From contig NZ_QICJ01000001.1 of assembly GCF_003201105.1 (NCBI RefSeq), forward strand, positions 310,001 through 374,000: a DNA stretch of 64,000 bases. Direction: 5' to 3'. The notes below the pieces were generated by a model that had not been told where the DNA came from, did not search any database, and worked only from the letters and a program-made list of their open reading frames with translations. This document shows, piece after piece, positions 1 through 9,400 of the stretch. A program made the translations under genes and the position numbers. Positions within the stretch are counted from its first letter, which is position 1, and the number at the start of each line of letters is the position of its first letter. The stretch comes from Dyella sp. AtDHG13. Lineage in GTDB: Bacteria > Pseudomonadota > Gammaproteobacteria > Xanthomonadales > Rhodanobacteraceae.

Positions 1-1647
1 CGCAAGAATGGCGCGCGCCAGCGGATGCTCGCTCGGACGCTCCAGCGCCGCGGCCATCGCCAGCAGCTGCGCGCGCGGATGATCGCCCAGGCTCACCACA
101 TCCTTCAGCGCGGGCTTGCCCTCGGTGAGCGTGCCGGTCTTGTCCACCACCAGCGTGTCGATGTCGCGCAGCGATTCGATGGCCGCGGCATCGCGGAACA
201 ACACGCCGTTCTGCGCCGCACGGCCACTCGCCACCATGATGGAAATCGGCGTGGCCAGGCCGAGCGCACACGGACAGGCGATGATCAACACCGACACCGC
301 CGAGATCAGCGCATAGGCCAACTTGGGATCCGGCCCCAGCCATGCCCACAGCGCAAAGGCCAGCACCGCCACGCCAACCACCGCCGGCACGAACCACGAC
401 GCGACGCGGTCGGCCACGCGCTGCAGCGGCGCCTTGCTGCGCTGCGCCTGCGCCACCAGCGTCACGATCTGCGACAGCATGGTGTCCGCGCCCACCTTCT
501 CGGCGCGCATCAGCAAGGCGCCATCCTGATTCACCGTGCCGCCCGTGATGCGATCACCTTTGACCTTGCCCACGGGCAGCGGCTCGCCGGTGAGCATGGA
601 TTCGTCGACATGGCTGCTGCCATCCAGCACCACGCCATCCACCGGCACCTTCTCGCCCGGACGCACGCGCAACGTGTCATCGGCGTGCACGTCTTCCAGC
701 GCCACGTCGTGCTCGCTGCCATCGGCATCCACGCGGCGCGCGGTTTTCGGCGCCAGCTCCAGCAAGGCCTTGAGTGCGGCGCCCGTGCGGCGGCGTGCGC
801 GCAGTTCGAGGAAATCGCCCAACGTCACCAGGGTAACGATCACCGCGGCGGACTCGAAGTACACGCCGACGCGGCCGTGCATATCGCGGAAACCCGCCGG
901 GAACAGCGACGGCACCAGAAACGCCACCGCGCTATACAACCACGCCACGCCCGTGCCCAAGGCAATGAGCGTGTACATGTTCGGCGACCACGGCTTCAAC
1001 GATTGCCAGCCGCGCGCGAAGAACGCCGCGCCACCCCACAGCACCACCGCCGTGGACAGCAAGGCCTCGGTCCACGCGGCCACGCCATCCCAGGGCGACG
1101 GCAGATGCCAGCCGAACAGATGCGGCCCCATCGCCAGCAGGAACACCGGCAGCGTCAACGCGACCAAAGTCCAGAAACGTCGCGACATGGCGCGCAACTC
1201 GTGGCCGTCGTCCTCGTCGAGCGTCGGCATCATGGGCTCCAGCGCCATGCCACACTTCGGGCAGTGCCCCGGCCCCACCTGCTGCACTTCCGGATGCATC
1301 GGACAGGTATAGATGGCCCCGGCGATGGCTGCCGTCGGCTGCTTGGGCGGATGGAGATAACGCGCGGGATCGGCGAGGAACTTCTCCTTGCAGCGCTGGG
1401 CGCAGAAGTAGAACGTCTTGCCATCATGCCCGGCCTGGTGCCTCGCGGTGGCCGGATCGACGCTCATGCCGCACACCGGATCCTTCGCCATCGGCGCGCC
1501 ATGGTCGTGATGCGCATGGTCGTGATGCGAGTGCTCGTGGTGATGCGCGTGTTCCGAAGCCGCGCCATTTCCGCCGCAGCAGGCTTTCTTCGCTTTCGCC
1601 TCCGGTTGCCGCTTCGTGCTGCAGCAGGCATGTTCTTCCGCGCTCAT
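1..1647 (-). CDS. copA: Copper-type P1B ATPase, C-terminus cut by window edge
   Basis: ATP-driven heavy-metal exporter of the inner membrane, most likely for Cu(I). The 549 visible residues start with two Cys pairs (ACCST, KACCGG) and a His-rich stretch at about residues 33-49. A YHS domain follows (DPVCGMS ... FYFCAQRC), then a heavy-metal-binding domain (YTCPMHPEV ... HCPKCGMAL, about residues 112-140). The usual GMTCxxC HMA domain is absent. The membrane part carries the TGE actuator loop (about 352), the CPC ion-path motif (about 459) and DKTGTLTEG with the phosphorylated Asp (about 500). The rest of the P and N domains lies beyond base 1. The ATG overlaps the regulator's stop as ATGA, so the two genes form one coupled operon. 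Copper specificity is inferred from CPC and the CueR-like partner; silver is an alternative. Confidence 0.93.
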   Translation of the reverse strand, partial: MSAEEHACCSTKRQPEAKAKKACCGGNGAASEHAHHHEHSHHDHAHHDHGAPMAKDPVCGMSVDPATARHQAGHDGKTFYFCAQRCKEKFLADPARYLHPPKQPTAAIAGAIYTCPMHPEVQQVGPGHCPKCGMALEPMMPTLDEDDGHELRAMSRRFWTLVALTLPVFLLAMGPHLFGWHLPSPWDGVAAWTEALLSTAVVLWGGAAFFARGWQSLKPWSPNMYTLIALGTGVAWLYSAVAFLVPSLFPAGFRDMHGRVGVYFESAAVIVTLVTLGDFLELRARRRTGAALKALLELAPKTARRVDADGSEHDVALEDVHADDTLRVRPGEKVPVDGVVLDGSSHVDESMLTGEPLPVGKVKGDRITGGTVNQDGALLMRAEKVGADTMLSQIVTLVAQAQRSKAPLQRVADRVASWFVPAVVGVAVLAFALWAWLGPDPKLAYALISAVSVLIIACPCALGLATPISIMVASGRAAQNGVLFRDAAAIESLRDIDTLVVDKTGTLTEGKPALKDVVSLGDHPRAQLLAMAAALERPSEHPLARAILA

Positions 1648-2069
1648 GCCTCGCCCTCCACGTCCGTCAGCGCCTTGAGGATCGGGCACTGTTCCGGCGA
1701 GCCATGGCCTGGGCAGGCGTCGATCAGCTGTTCCAGCCCATCGCGCACGCGGGTAAGTTCCGCGATGCGCTCGTCGATGGCGGCAAGGCGCTCCTGCGCG
1801 CGCTTCTTCACCGCCTTCACGCCACGCTGGCGATCGGCGGACAGCGTCAGCAGGTCACGGATCTCTTCGAGCGTGAAACCCAGATCCTTGGCGCGCCGGA
1901 TAAAACGCAACTGCCGCACCGCGCCCTCGTCATAGCTGCGATAACCGGACGCCCGCCGCAACGGCTCCGGCAGCAGCCCTTCCCGCTCGTAGTAACGAAT
2001 GGTGTCGATCGCCACGCCGACGCGTCGCGCGACAGCACCGATGGTCATGGAGGTGTTGGGAGTGTTCAT
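1644..2069 (-). CDS. MerR-family metal regulator, CueR-like
   Basis: Metal-sensing transcriptional activator, first gene of the operon with the downstream P-type ATPase. The N-terminus is a MerR winged helix-turn-helix ([21 protein letters not shown]), followed by a long dimerisation helix and a metal-binding loop near the C-terminus with two cysteines ([13 protein letters not shown]). CueR has seven residues between these cysteines; here there are eight, the spacing known from MerR itself. The position equivalent to CueR Ser77 or MerR Cys82 appears to be Val, so the third thiol of divalent-metal sensors is missing, which favours a monovalent ion. I start at MNTPNTS because the -10 element ends only 7 bases upstream. 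MTIG (2048) is an alternative start. Confidence 0.88.
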   Translation of the reverse strand: MNTPNTSMTIGAVARRVGVAIDTIRYYEREGLLPEPLRRASGYRSYDEGAVRQLRFIRRAKDLGFTLEEIRDLLTLSADRQRGVKAVKKRAQERLAAIDERIAELTRVRDGLEQLIDACPGHGSPEQCPILKALTDVEGEA

Positions 2070-2076
2070 GGGGCTT

Positions 2077-2108
2077 AGTCTAGACCTTTGATCAAGGTCT
2101 AGAGTCAA
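2077..2108 (-). promoter_or_regulatory. MerR-type promoter and operator
   Basis: On the minus strand a -35 TTGACT (2103-2108) and a -10 TAGACT (2077-2082) are separated by 20 bp, the over-long spacer typical of MerR-regulated promoters. The spacer coincides with a perfect dyad CTAGACCTT-N5-AAGGTCTAG (2080-2102). The predicted transcription start falls at or next to the regulator's ATG (2069), so the mRNA would be leaderless. The regulator would control its own gene and the ATPase from this one site. Confidence 0.85.
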
Positions 2109-2130
2109 GCGTTTTGGACGCGTTGTTGTT

Positions 2131-2530
2131 GTCGAGGGCCCTTAACCGTGGCACTGGCGCCTTTAACCTTGGCACCGGCCCCAGCTTGGACTAGCTGACT
2201 CTACCGCGATAACTGACGAATTGCCTGCCGACCTCGTTGCGAGCGTCCCCACTAGAGCAGCGAGACATTGGTCGATAGCGCCGTCACTGGGCCGAAATTC
2301 GCCCGTAACGATGACACCAAGGCACTCATTCGGGCACGCCCTGCTACGAATTCTTAGCTATATCAACCAGTTCTGCGCGGTGACAGAGTTAATGGACTAC
2401 GACAGTTGTCGAGATGTCGAGGGTCCTTAACCTTGGCACTCAAGCCCATTACCTTGGCACTGGCGCTTAATGATGGCACTGGCTGCCCAAATACGAGGCT
2501 TCCCGCGATAACACGGGCTAATCGCCCTGC
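2131..2530. repeat. Two degenerate blocks of 21-bp-spaced repeats, transposon-end-like
   Basis: Short units resembling CTTAACCTTGGCACTGG occur twice in block one (GGCAC at 2150 and 2171) and three times in block two (GGCAC at 2435, 2456 and 2475), spaced 21, 21 and 19 bp. Each block begins with GTCGAGG and is followed by the shared string CCGCGATAAC (2204 and 2503). Both blocks point the same way. Repeats at two-helical-turn spacing are typical of multi-site transposase ends such as those of IS21-type elements, but I cannot name the element and no transposase remains. The 2226-2407 stretch between the blocks holds no recognisable gene. Confidence 0.55.
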
Positions 2531-2642
2531 TCGAAATTGGCCAATCAAACCGTGCGGCCTACCGCGACGCAGTATCATCCGCCGACGTTCGCGCCAAGCG
2601 CCTAAACAACTCCTTCACGATGGCGTACTTGGACTCCTCACC

Positions 2643-2934
2643 AGGCGTCCTATACAGATGCCTGCCCAGTACAACCATTACGAACTCGCGTCCGGCCGTC
2701 CTTTCAATGGTGAACTGACTATCGGCGAGAACATTGCCGACACTTCAGGCTTGGCGATCGCGCACGACGCCTATCAGATGGCGCTTGGGCATCAGCCAGC
2801 GCCCGTCCTTGACGGTATCACCGGCGAGCAACGCTTCCATTTGGGCTTCGACCGAATCCGGGCATCGGAACCCATCACAGCGCAGACGGCCATTAACCAA
2901 GCCCTGGCCGACACGCATGCGCTCGACAGCTACG
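2643..2934 (+). pseudogene. M13 (neprilysin/PepO-like) metallopeptidase, C-terminal remnant
   Basis: A readable frame matches the C-terminal third of M13 zinc peptidases: AQYNHYEL, FNGELTIGENIADTSGLA with the third zinc ligand Glu in GENIAD, HQPAPVLDGITGEQRFHLGF, then a degraded version of the usual TDPHSP segment (ADTHAL). The HExxH motif and the whole N-terminal domain are missing. Upstream sequence runs straight into the transposon-end-like repeats, and downstream the frame runs into the antisense end of the beta-lactamase-like gene without the family's normal C-terminal Trp. This is a decayed, truncated gene, probably cut by an insertion or deletion. Confidence 0.75.
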
Positions 2935-2945
2935 CTTCTTGCCCT

Positions 2946-4043
2946 TTACGCCTGCGGGGTCGCGGCGAACATCGCCTCGGCAAACAGATCGATGGTCTTC
3001 TGGCTGAGATCGGTATTGTTGAGCAACACCAGGGAGGTCTGCCCGTCGAGCCGGTGAGCCAACAATGAGCGATAGCCATCCAGACGACCTGTTTCCCAGG
3101 CGAAGTCGTGGGGCGTACCGTCGACCTGTATCTTCCTGATGCGCCCGCCCAGCGCATAGGATTGGGTCGGCACGAGAATCGTGCTCAAGGCTTCTCGCGA
3201 GGCGGCGCTCAGGAACGATGCTCCATAGACGCCTTCGGCTGCACGCACAAGGTCAGTCGCAGTGCCGCAATAACCGCCTGATGCGACCATATACGCGAGC
3301 TGCGGATTCATTTTTCGTATCGGCGGTTCGATCGATGCGTAACCGGCGGCAACCTGCGCCCGGGCCTCTTCGGTATAGCGCGGAAGGACATGTTCCAAGC
3401 CCAATGGTGCCAGCGAGAGAGTGTCGATGGCGGCGGCGAAATCCTTGCCGGTGACGCGCTCGACGATGCCCTTGACCAGGATCCAGTTAGTGAGGTCGTA
3501 GGAGAACCGGCTGCCAGGTTCAAATGCAAGGTCTCCCGAACAGAAGGCTTTGATGGCCTCGTCGGTGGTATACGACTTGGTCCACATGCCCGGGTCGATT
3601 TTCGCCAGCGGTGTGAAGCCATTGGGAATGCCGCTGCTATTGGACAGCAGGTGTTTCAGCTTCACCCTGGCACCCGTATCGGGTCGATAGTCTGTGAGGT
3701 AATCGACGATGGAGCCATTGAGTGCCAGCCTGCCTTGATCAACCAGCCGCAGCACTGTCACCGAGACGATCCATTTGGTGATGGAGGCCAGTGGATAGAG
3801 CGTGTCCACCGTGGCGCGGCGGCCGGCCTCAACATCGGCCATGCCAAAGGCCTCTGACAACAGCACGCGCTGATTGCGCACGAGATGGATGACGCCCTGA
3901 AAGTTGTTGGCTTTGACAAAATCGTCCACCGTGGCGCGCACGCCCTTTGTCGTCGCAGCATCAGTTGCCAGCAGCGATGGCGCCAACCATGCGCCGACGA
4001 GTGTGCCCGCCATGCCACTTACGAAACGCCTTCTGCTCACCAT
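2946..4043 (-). CDS. Tat-exported serine beta-lactamase-like hydrolase (class C fold)
   Basis: Beta-lactamase/esterase superfamily enzyme of 365 residues, likely periplasmic. The N-terminus VSRRRFVSG followed by a hydrophobic stretch is a twin-arginine signal. The nucleophile motif SITK lies at residues 87-90 (LASITKW). The second motif region reads FSYDLTN, so Tyr182 is kept but the Asn of YxN is replaced (Y-D-L). A W-E-T-G stretch near the C-terminus is the probable third motif. Such proteins include class C beta-lactamases, D-aminopeptidases and carboxylesterases; the substrate cannot be told from sequence. I start at MVSRRR (AAGGAG upstream) rather than the GTG at 4070. It sits alone next to a decayed region. 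Confidence 0.8.
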   Translation of the reverse strand: MVSRRRFVSGMAGTLVGAWLAPSLLATDAATTKGVRATVDDFVKANNFQGVIHLVRNQRVLLSEAFGMADVEAGRRATVDTLYPLASITKWIVSVTVLRLVDQGRLALNGSIVDYLTDYRPDTGARVKLKHLLSNSSGIPNGFTPLAKIDPGMWTKSYTTDEAIKAFCSGDLAFEPGSRFSYDLTNWILVKGIVERVTGKDFAAAIDTLSLAPLGLEHVLPRYTEEARAQVAAGYASIEPPIRKMNPQLAYMVASGGYCGTATDLVRAAEGVYGASFLSAASREALSTILVPTQSYALGGRIRKIQVDGTPHDFAWETGRLDGYRSLLAHRLDGQTSLVLLNNTDLSQKTIDLFAEAMFAATPQA

Positions 4044-4370
4044 CGCGCTCTCCGACTCCTTGGTGCGCACGCACCCATCGAAGCATGCTTATCGTGGCTG
4101 GCAGGTGAGTCGGTAAGTGCCAGAAGTTGGCCGAAGCCGATCTTTACGTAACTCGTCAACGTCGACGATTGCCGCGTACAGGCGTACCTGCGGGCGGGTC
4201 TGTTCGCTCGAGCGGATGGCTGCGAATGACCATGAAATCCCTATGTCACGATCTGCGGGAACGGCCCTGCAGAAAGATGTCCCTGTTTTGGCCACGCTCA
4301 TGGCGAGTGATGGCAAGCAAGACGCTTGGACGCCCCGACTATGAGGAGAGCCTTCGACAGGCGCACGAAA
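4044..4370. other. Intergenic stretch without a recognisable gene
   Basis: This 327-base gap lies between the convergent-side end of psiE and the start of the beta-lactamase-like gene. Open frames exist on both strands but none resembles a known family or has a convincing ribosome binding site. The composition is less GC-rich than the flanks, in keeping with the scarred region upstream. No terminator or repeat was recognised. Confidence 0.5.
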
Positions 4371-4865
4371 TCATTGAAGCCGCACGACGGTATCCTCACG
4401 ACTGGCCTCGTCCGAGGACACGGAAGCCACCCCTAGTGCGAACCGGCCCCCCCCGGAACCACCTTCATCGGTATACGGCATGCGGGTATGCCCGTAGCGC
4501 ACCAGCAGCACGGCCGCGGCCAGTACCAGGATCGCGCCGGCTTCCGCCAGGATGACCCACGGCGACACCTCGCTGGTGTTGAGGATCAGGTGGCGCGATA
4601 TGGCGACCATGGCGATGTAGAGCGGTATGCGTACCGGCAGCCGCCCGACCCGCCAGTACACCGAGCTCATGGTGACCACTTCGAGGTAGATGAAGAGCAG
4701 CAGCAGGTCGCTCAGGCTCACGCGGCCGGTGCGCCACATGTCGACGATTTCCTGCATGCCCGCGAACAATGTGGCCACGAGCACGATCACCAAGCCGGCA
4801 TGTTCGATGATCGAAATGACCTTGCTGCCTAGCTGCTTGACGTCCAGCGATACCGGGCTTGTCAT
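4371..4865 (-). CDS. psiE: PsiE-family inner-membrane protein
   Basis: Small membrane protein of the phosphate-starvation-inducible PsiE family, 164 residues; the biochemical role of the family is unknown. Four hydrophobic segments can be seen (around residues 17-40, 53-75, 82-100, 108-128), with the family-like pattern of an acidic stretch MQEIVDMW after the first and SDLLLLFIYLEVVTM in the second. The C-terminal tail is hydrophilic and Gly/Ser-rich. I begin at MTSPVS, which leaves a plausible cytosolic N-terminus. It is transcribed towards the beta-lactamase-like gene and has no obvious operon partner. Regulation by phosphate is known for E. coli psiE, but no Pho box was identified here. 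Confidence 0.8.
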   Translation of the reverse strand: MTSPVSLDVKQLGSKVISIIEHAGLVIVLVATLFAGMQEIVDMWRTGRVSLSDLLLLFIYLEVVTMSSVYWRVGRLPVRIPLYIAMVAISRHLILNTSEVSPWVILAEAGAILVLAAAVLLVRYGHTRMPYTDEGGSGGGRFALGVASVSSDEASREDTVVRLQ

Positions 4866-4969
4866 GACGCCCCCGCTACTGGGTGGATGTGCGCACATCC
4901 TATCGCACGGCCGGGCCTTCATCCTCAACCCGGCCGCATCCACCTTCGCTGCTTTTTACCGTGGCGGCC

Positions 4970-6466
4970 TCACGGGCCGTGTCCACTCGCTGTCCCGGAA
5001 TCGTTCCTGGCGCCCTGCTCTGCAACGCTTTCGTCCGTCGGCGTGCCCATGGCCTGATACAGCGCCGCGGTGTCGATCAGGCGCGCGGCGATGGCCTGGA
5101 TCGCCTGCACGCGCGCGTTCTGCCAGCCCTGCTCGCCGGCAAGGGTCGCGGGATAAGACGCCGAACCCAGGCGATAACGCCGCTGCGCATCCTGGAACGA
5201 CTGGCGCGCGGAAACTTCGCCACTTTGCGCGGCCTTCAACGCCAGCGCATCCTGATCCAGCGCGGTAAGCGTGTCGGCTACGTTCTGGAAGGCGCCAAGC
5301 ACGGTCTGCCGATACTGCGCCTTGGCGGCCTCGTAGCTGGCGACGGCGGCGTTGCGCTGCGCGCGCAAGGCGCCACCGTGGAAGATCGGCTGGGTAAGGC
5401 CTGCCGTGGCGCCCCAGATCGTTCCCGCGCCGGTGAACAGCTTGGCGCTGTCGAACGCGCCCGTACCGAAGGAGGCGGACAGCGACAGATGCGGAAACAT
5501 ATTGCCGGTCGCGACGCCGACCTGTGCGGAAGCGCCGCGCACCGCCGCCTCGGCGGCCAGCACGTCCGGGCGCTGGCTGAGCAACTCCGAAGGCACCAGC
5601 ACCGGCACGTCGGCGGGCAGATTCAGGCTGGCCAGCGGCAGCGGCGCGGGCGCCTGGTCCGGCGTGCGGCCGAGCAGCACGGCAAGCGCGTGGCGTTCGC
5701 GCAATGCCTGCGCGCGCAGGCCCGGCAGGCTGCCGTCGATGGACGCCGCGTTGCGCTGCGCGGCCAGCACATCCTCCTGCGCGGCCGCGCCCAGCCGATG
5801 CGCCTTGTCCGCCAGCTCCACCTGCTCGCGCGCAAGTGCTGACAAGCGTTCCGTCGCACTCACCTGTTCCGCCAGCGCCGACGCCCGCACGGCGGTGATC
5901 ACGATATTGGCGGCGAGCGCACGCTTGGCCGCATCGAACTGGTAGGACTGCGCATCCACCTGCGCCGCCGCCTGCTTCACTTCGTTGCGTGACACGCCGA
6001 ACAGGTCGAAGTCGTAGCTCAGCTGCAGCTGGCCCGCATAGACGTCGTAGATGTTGGTGGGCCTGCCGAAGTTGGGCAGGCCCAGCGCGCGCTGGCGGCC
6101 GGCCTGCGCGCCAGCGTCAAGCGATGGCCACAGCGCCTCGCCCACCTGGGCGCGATATTGCTGGCGCACCGATTCCAAAGTGTGGCGCGCGGCTTCCAGC
6201 GAAGGGCTTTGGCGCAGGCCCTCGTCGACCAGCGCATCCAGCGCGCTCGAACCGTAGGCTTTCCACCATTGCGGCACGGCGCGCGTGCCGAGGGTGAACG
6301 TTTGCGCGACGCCGTTGGCTTCGGCACTGGCCGTGGGCGTCGGCGACACGGTGTAGCTCGCCGGCTCCGGCGCCTTGGGCGGCCGTGCCGGTGGCGCGAA
6401 CGAACAGCCGGCCAACGCGACGGCGACGCCGAACGGCAACATGCGCGGGGCAAGAAAACGCATCAT
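4970..6466 (-). CDS. RND efflux outer-membrane channel lipoprotein (NodT/OprM family)
   Basis: Outer-membrane factor that forms the exit duct of the tripartite pump encoded with it. The N-terminus MMRFLAPRML leads into a signal peptide ending in the lipobox VALAGC, so the protein is a lipoprotein. The rest shows two tandem outer-membrane-efflux repeats with the usual long helices (for example LDALVDEGLRQSPSLEAARH, and PDVLAAEAAVRGASAQVGVA at the start of the second half). At 498 residues it has normal family length. The start ATG overlaps the pump's stop by ATGA, so it is the third gene of the operon and translationally coupled. Confidence 0.92.
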   Translation of the reverse strand: MMRFLAPRMLPFGVAVALAGCSFAPPARPPKAPEPASYTVSPTPTASAEANGVAQTFTLGTRAVPQWWKAYGSSALDALVDEGLRQSPSLEAARHTLESVRQQYRAQVGEALWPSLDAGAQAGRQRALGLPNFGRPTNIYDVYAGQLQLSYDFDLFGVSRNEVKQAAAQVDAQSYQFDAAKRALAANIVITAVRASALAEQVSATERLSALAREQVELADKAHRLGAAAQEDVLAAQRNAASIDGSLPGLRAQALRERHALAVLLGRTPDQAPAPLPLASLNLPADVPVLVPSELLSQRPDVLAAEAAVRGASAQVGVATGNMFPHLSLSASFGTGAFDSAKLFTGAGTIWGATAGLTQPIFHGGALRAQRNAAVASYEAAKAQYRQTVLGAFQNVADTLTALDQDALALKAAQSGEVSARQSFQDAQRRYRLGSASYPATLAGEQGWQNARVQAIQAIAARLIDTAALYQAMGTPTDESVAEQGARNDSGTASGHGP

Positions 6467-9400
6467 GGGGTGATCTCCTTGGCCGGCTCGTCGGCGCGCA
6501 CGCGATACCACGCGGCATACAGGGCCGGCAGATAGAACAGGGTGAGCACCGTGGCCACGGTGATGCCGCCCATCAGCGACGTGGCCATCGGGCCGAAGAA
6601 GTTGCTGCGCAACAGCGGAATCAAGGCCAGCACGGCGGCGGCCGCCGTGAGCGTGATCGGCCGGAAGCGCCGCACGGTGGCGCCGACGATGGCTTCCCAG
6701 CGCGGATGGCCTTCGCGGATGTCCTGCTCGATCTGGTCTACCAGGATCACCGAGTTGCGCATGATGATGCCGAACATGGCGATGGTGCCCAGCATGGCGA
6801 CGAAGCCGAACGGTTGGCGGAACACCAGCAGCGACACGATCACGCCGATCAGGCCCAGCGGCGCGGTAAGCACCACCATGAAGGTGCGGCCGATGCTCTG
6901 CAGCTGGATCATCAGCAACGTAAGCACGGCGATGCCCAGCAAGGGCATCTGCGCATTGATGGAGCCCTGCGCCTTCGCGTTCTGCTCCACCGAGCCACCC
7001 ACTTCGATGCGATAGCCCACCGGCAGCTGGCCGCGCAGCTCGCCCAGTTTCGCGTCGATGGCGTTGGTCACGTCCAGGCCCTGCGCACCGTTGCGCGTAT
7101 CGGCCTGCACGTTGATCGAAGGCTGGCGATCACGCTCCCAGATCACGCCGTATTCCAGCCCGTAACGCACGTGGCCCAGCTGGGCCAGCGGAATGGCCTG
7201 GCCGTTGGGCGTGGGCAACGCCAGCTGCTCGATCTGGTCCGGATGCACGCGCTCGTTCTTCGGTGCGCGCAGATCTACCGCGATCAGCTTGTCCCGCTCG
7301 CGGTACTGCGTCACCGTGGTGCCGGACAGCGACATCGCCAGAAAATCGGCCACGTCCTGTGAGCTGACACCCAGCTGGCGCGCACGGGCCTGGTCGATCT
7401 CGAAGCGCACCGAGCGCTCGGCCGGCTCGTCCCAGTCGAACTGCACGTTGCGCGTGCGCGGGTCGGCACGCATCACCGCGGCGACCTTCTCGGCGATGCC
7501 GCGCACCGTGGCGATGTCATCGCCATCCACGCGGAACTGCACGGGAAAGCCCACCGGCGGCCCGTTTTCCAGGCGGCTGACGCGCGTGCGCACGGCGCTG
7601 AAGTCGCGCGACAGCACGCCATCGAGATAGCCCGCCAGCGCTTCGCGTTGCTTCACGTCCTTCGCGGTCACCACGAACTGCGCGAAGTTAGGCTGCGCCA
7701 GCTGCTGGTCCAGCGGCAGGTAGAAGCGCGGCGCGCCGCTGCCCACGAAGCTCACGTAGTTGGCGACTTCCTTGCGGTCCTTGAGCACGCCCTCCATGCG
7801 CTTGACCTGGGCCAGCGTGGCATCGAACGAGGCGCCTTCCGGCAGCCGCAGATCCACCAGCAGCTCCGGACGGTCGGAACTGGGGAAGAACTGCTTGGGC
7901 ACCAGCCCGAAGCCCGCCATCGACACCACGAACAAGGCCACCGTGACCACCAGCACCAGCACGCGATGCTTCAGGCACGCATCGAGCACGCGGCGGAAGC
8001 GCTGATAGAACGCCGTCTGGTAGATATCGATATCGCCGCCGTGCGCCGGCGCCGTCAGCGCCTTGGCACGCCGCGCCTCGCGCCAGCGCGCAGGCAGGAA
8101 CCGCGCCCACCATTCCTCGCCCGGCCGGGGCCGAGCGTGATGTTCGGGCAGCATGTGGTAGCCCAGCAGCGGAATCACGATCACCGCCGCCAGCCACGAC
8201 ACCAGCAAGGCGATGGCGGACACCTCGAAGATGGAACGCGTGTATTCGCCCGTACCGGATTTCGCCAGCGCGATGGGCAGGAAACCTGACACCGTCACCA
8301 GCGTGCCGGTGAGCATGGGGAACGCCGTGCTGGTGTACGCGAAGGCGGCGGCGCGCAGGCGGCTCCAGCCCTGCTCCAGCTTCACCGACATCATTTCCAC
8401 CGCGATGATGGCGTCGTCCACCAGCAGGCCCAACGCCAGCACCAGCGTGCCCAGCGACACCTTGTGCAGGCCGATGCCGAACAGCTCCATGCACAACGCC
8501 GTGGCCGCCAGCACGAAGGGGATGGAAATCACCACCACCATGCCCGTGCGGAAGCCCAGGCTGAGCAGGCTCACCAAGAGCACGATGGCCACGGCTTCGG
8601 CCACCGACTCCAGGAAGTCATCCACCGAATGCGACACCGCATGCGGCATGCTGGTGACTTCGTTGAGCTTGAGGCCGGCGGGCAGGCGCTTCTGCAGGTC
8701 CACGGCGGCCTTGTCCAGCGCCTTGCCCAGATGGATCACGTCGCCACCGGGCTGCATGGTGATGCCGATGCCCAGCACCGGCTGCGACATGAAGCGCATC
8801 TGCTGCGTGGGCGGGTCGTCGTAACCGCGTCGGATGGTGGCGACGTCACCCAATCGGAAGCTGCGCCCGTTGACGCGCAGCAAGGTGTCCTCCAATGCCG
8901 CGACGTCATTGAACTGGCCGCTGGGACGCACATACACGCGGTCGTCACCCGTGGTGATCACGCCCGCCGACGCCACCGCGTTCTGCCCGTTGATGGCCTG
9001 CGCGATCTGCTGCGGCGTAACGCCCAGCTGGGACAGTCGCGCATTGGCGATCTCGATGGTGATGCGCTGGTTCTGGTCGCCCAGGAAATCCACCTTGCCC
9101 ACGCCCGGCAGGCGCAGCAGCTCCGCGCGCAGCTGATCGGCGTAGTCATGCAGTTGGGCCGGCGAGAAACCATCGCCTTCCAGCGCATAGATATTGGTGT
9201 AGACGTCGCCGAACTCGTCGTTGAAGAACGGCCCCTGCACGCCCGGCGGCAACTGCGCGGCGATGTCGCCCACCTTCTTGCGCACCTGATACCAGGTGTC
9301 GGGCACGCTGGACGCCGGGGCGGAATCCTTGATGTTGAAGAAGATCAGCGATTCGCCCGGGCGCGAGTAACTGCGCAGGAAATCGATGGACGGCGTCTCC

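Noticed and set aside
25-1935. Long open frame on the plus strand (636 codons).
   Set aside because: It is antisense to the P-type ATPase and MerR genes, whose domains and catalytic motifs are unambiguous; its product is Arg/His-rich, the usual sign of a high-GC shadow frame.
4089-4316. 75-codon minus-strand frame in the gap before psiE.
   Set aside because: No ribosome site, no recognisable domain, and it lies in scarred sequence.
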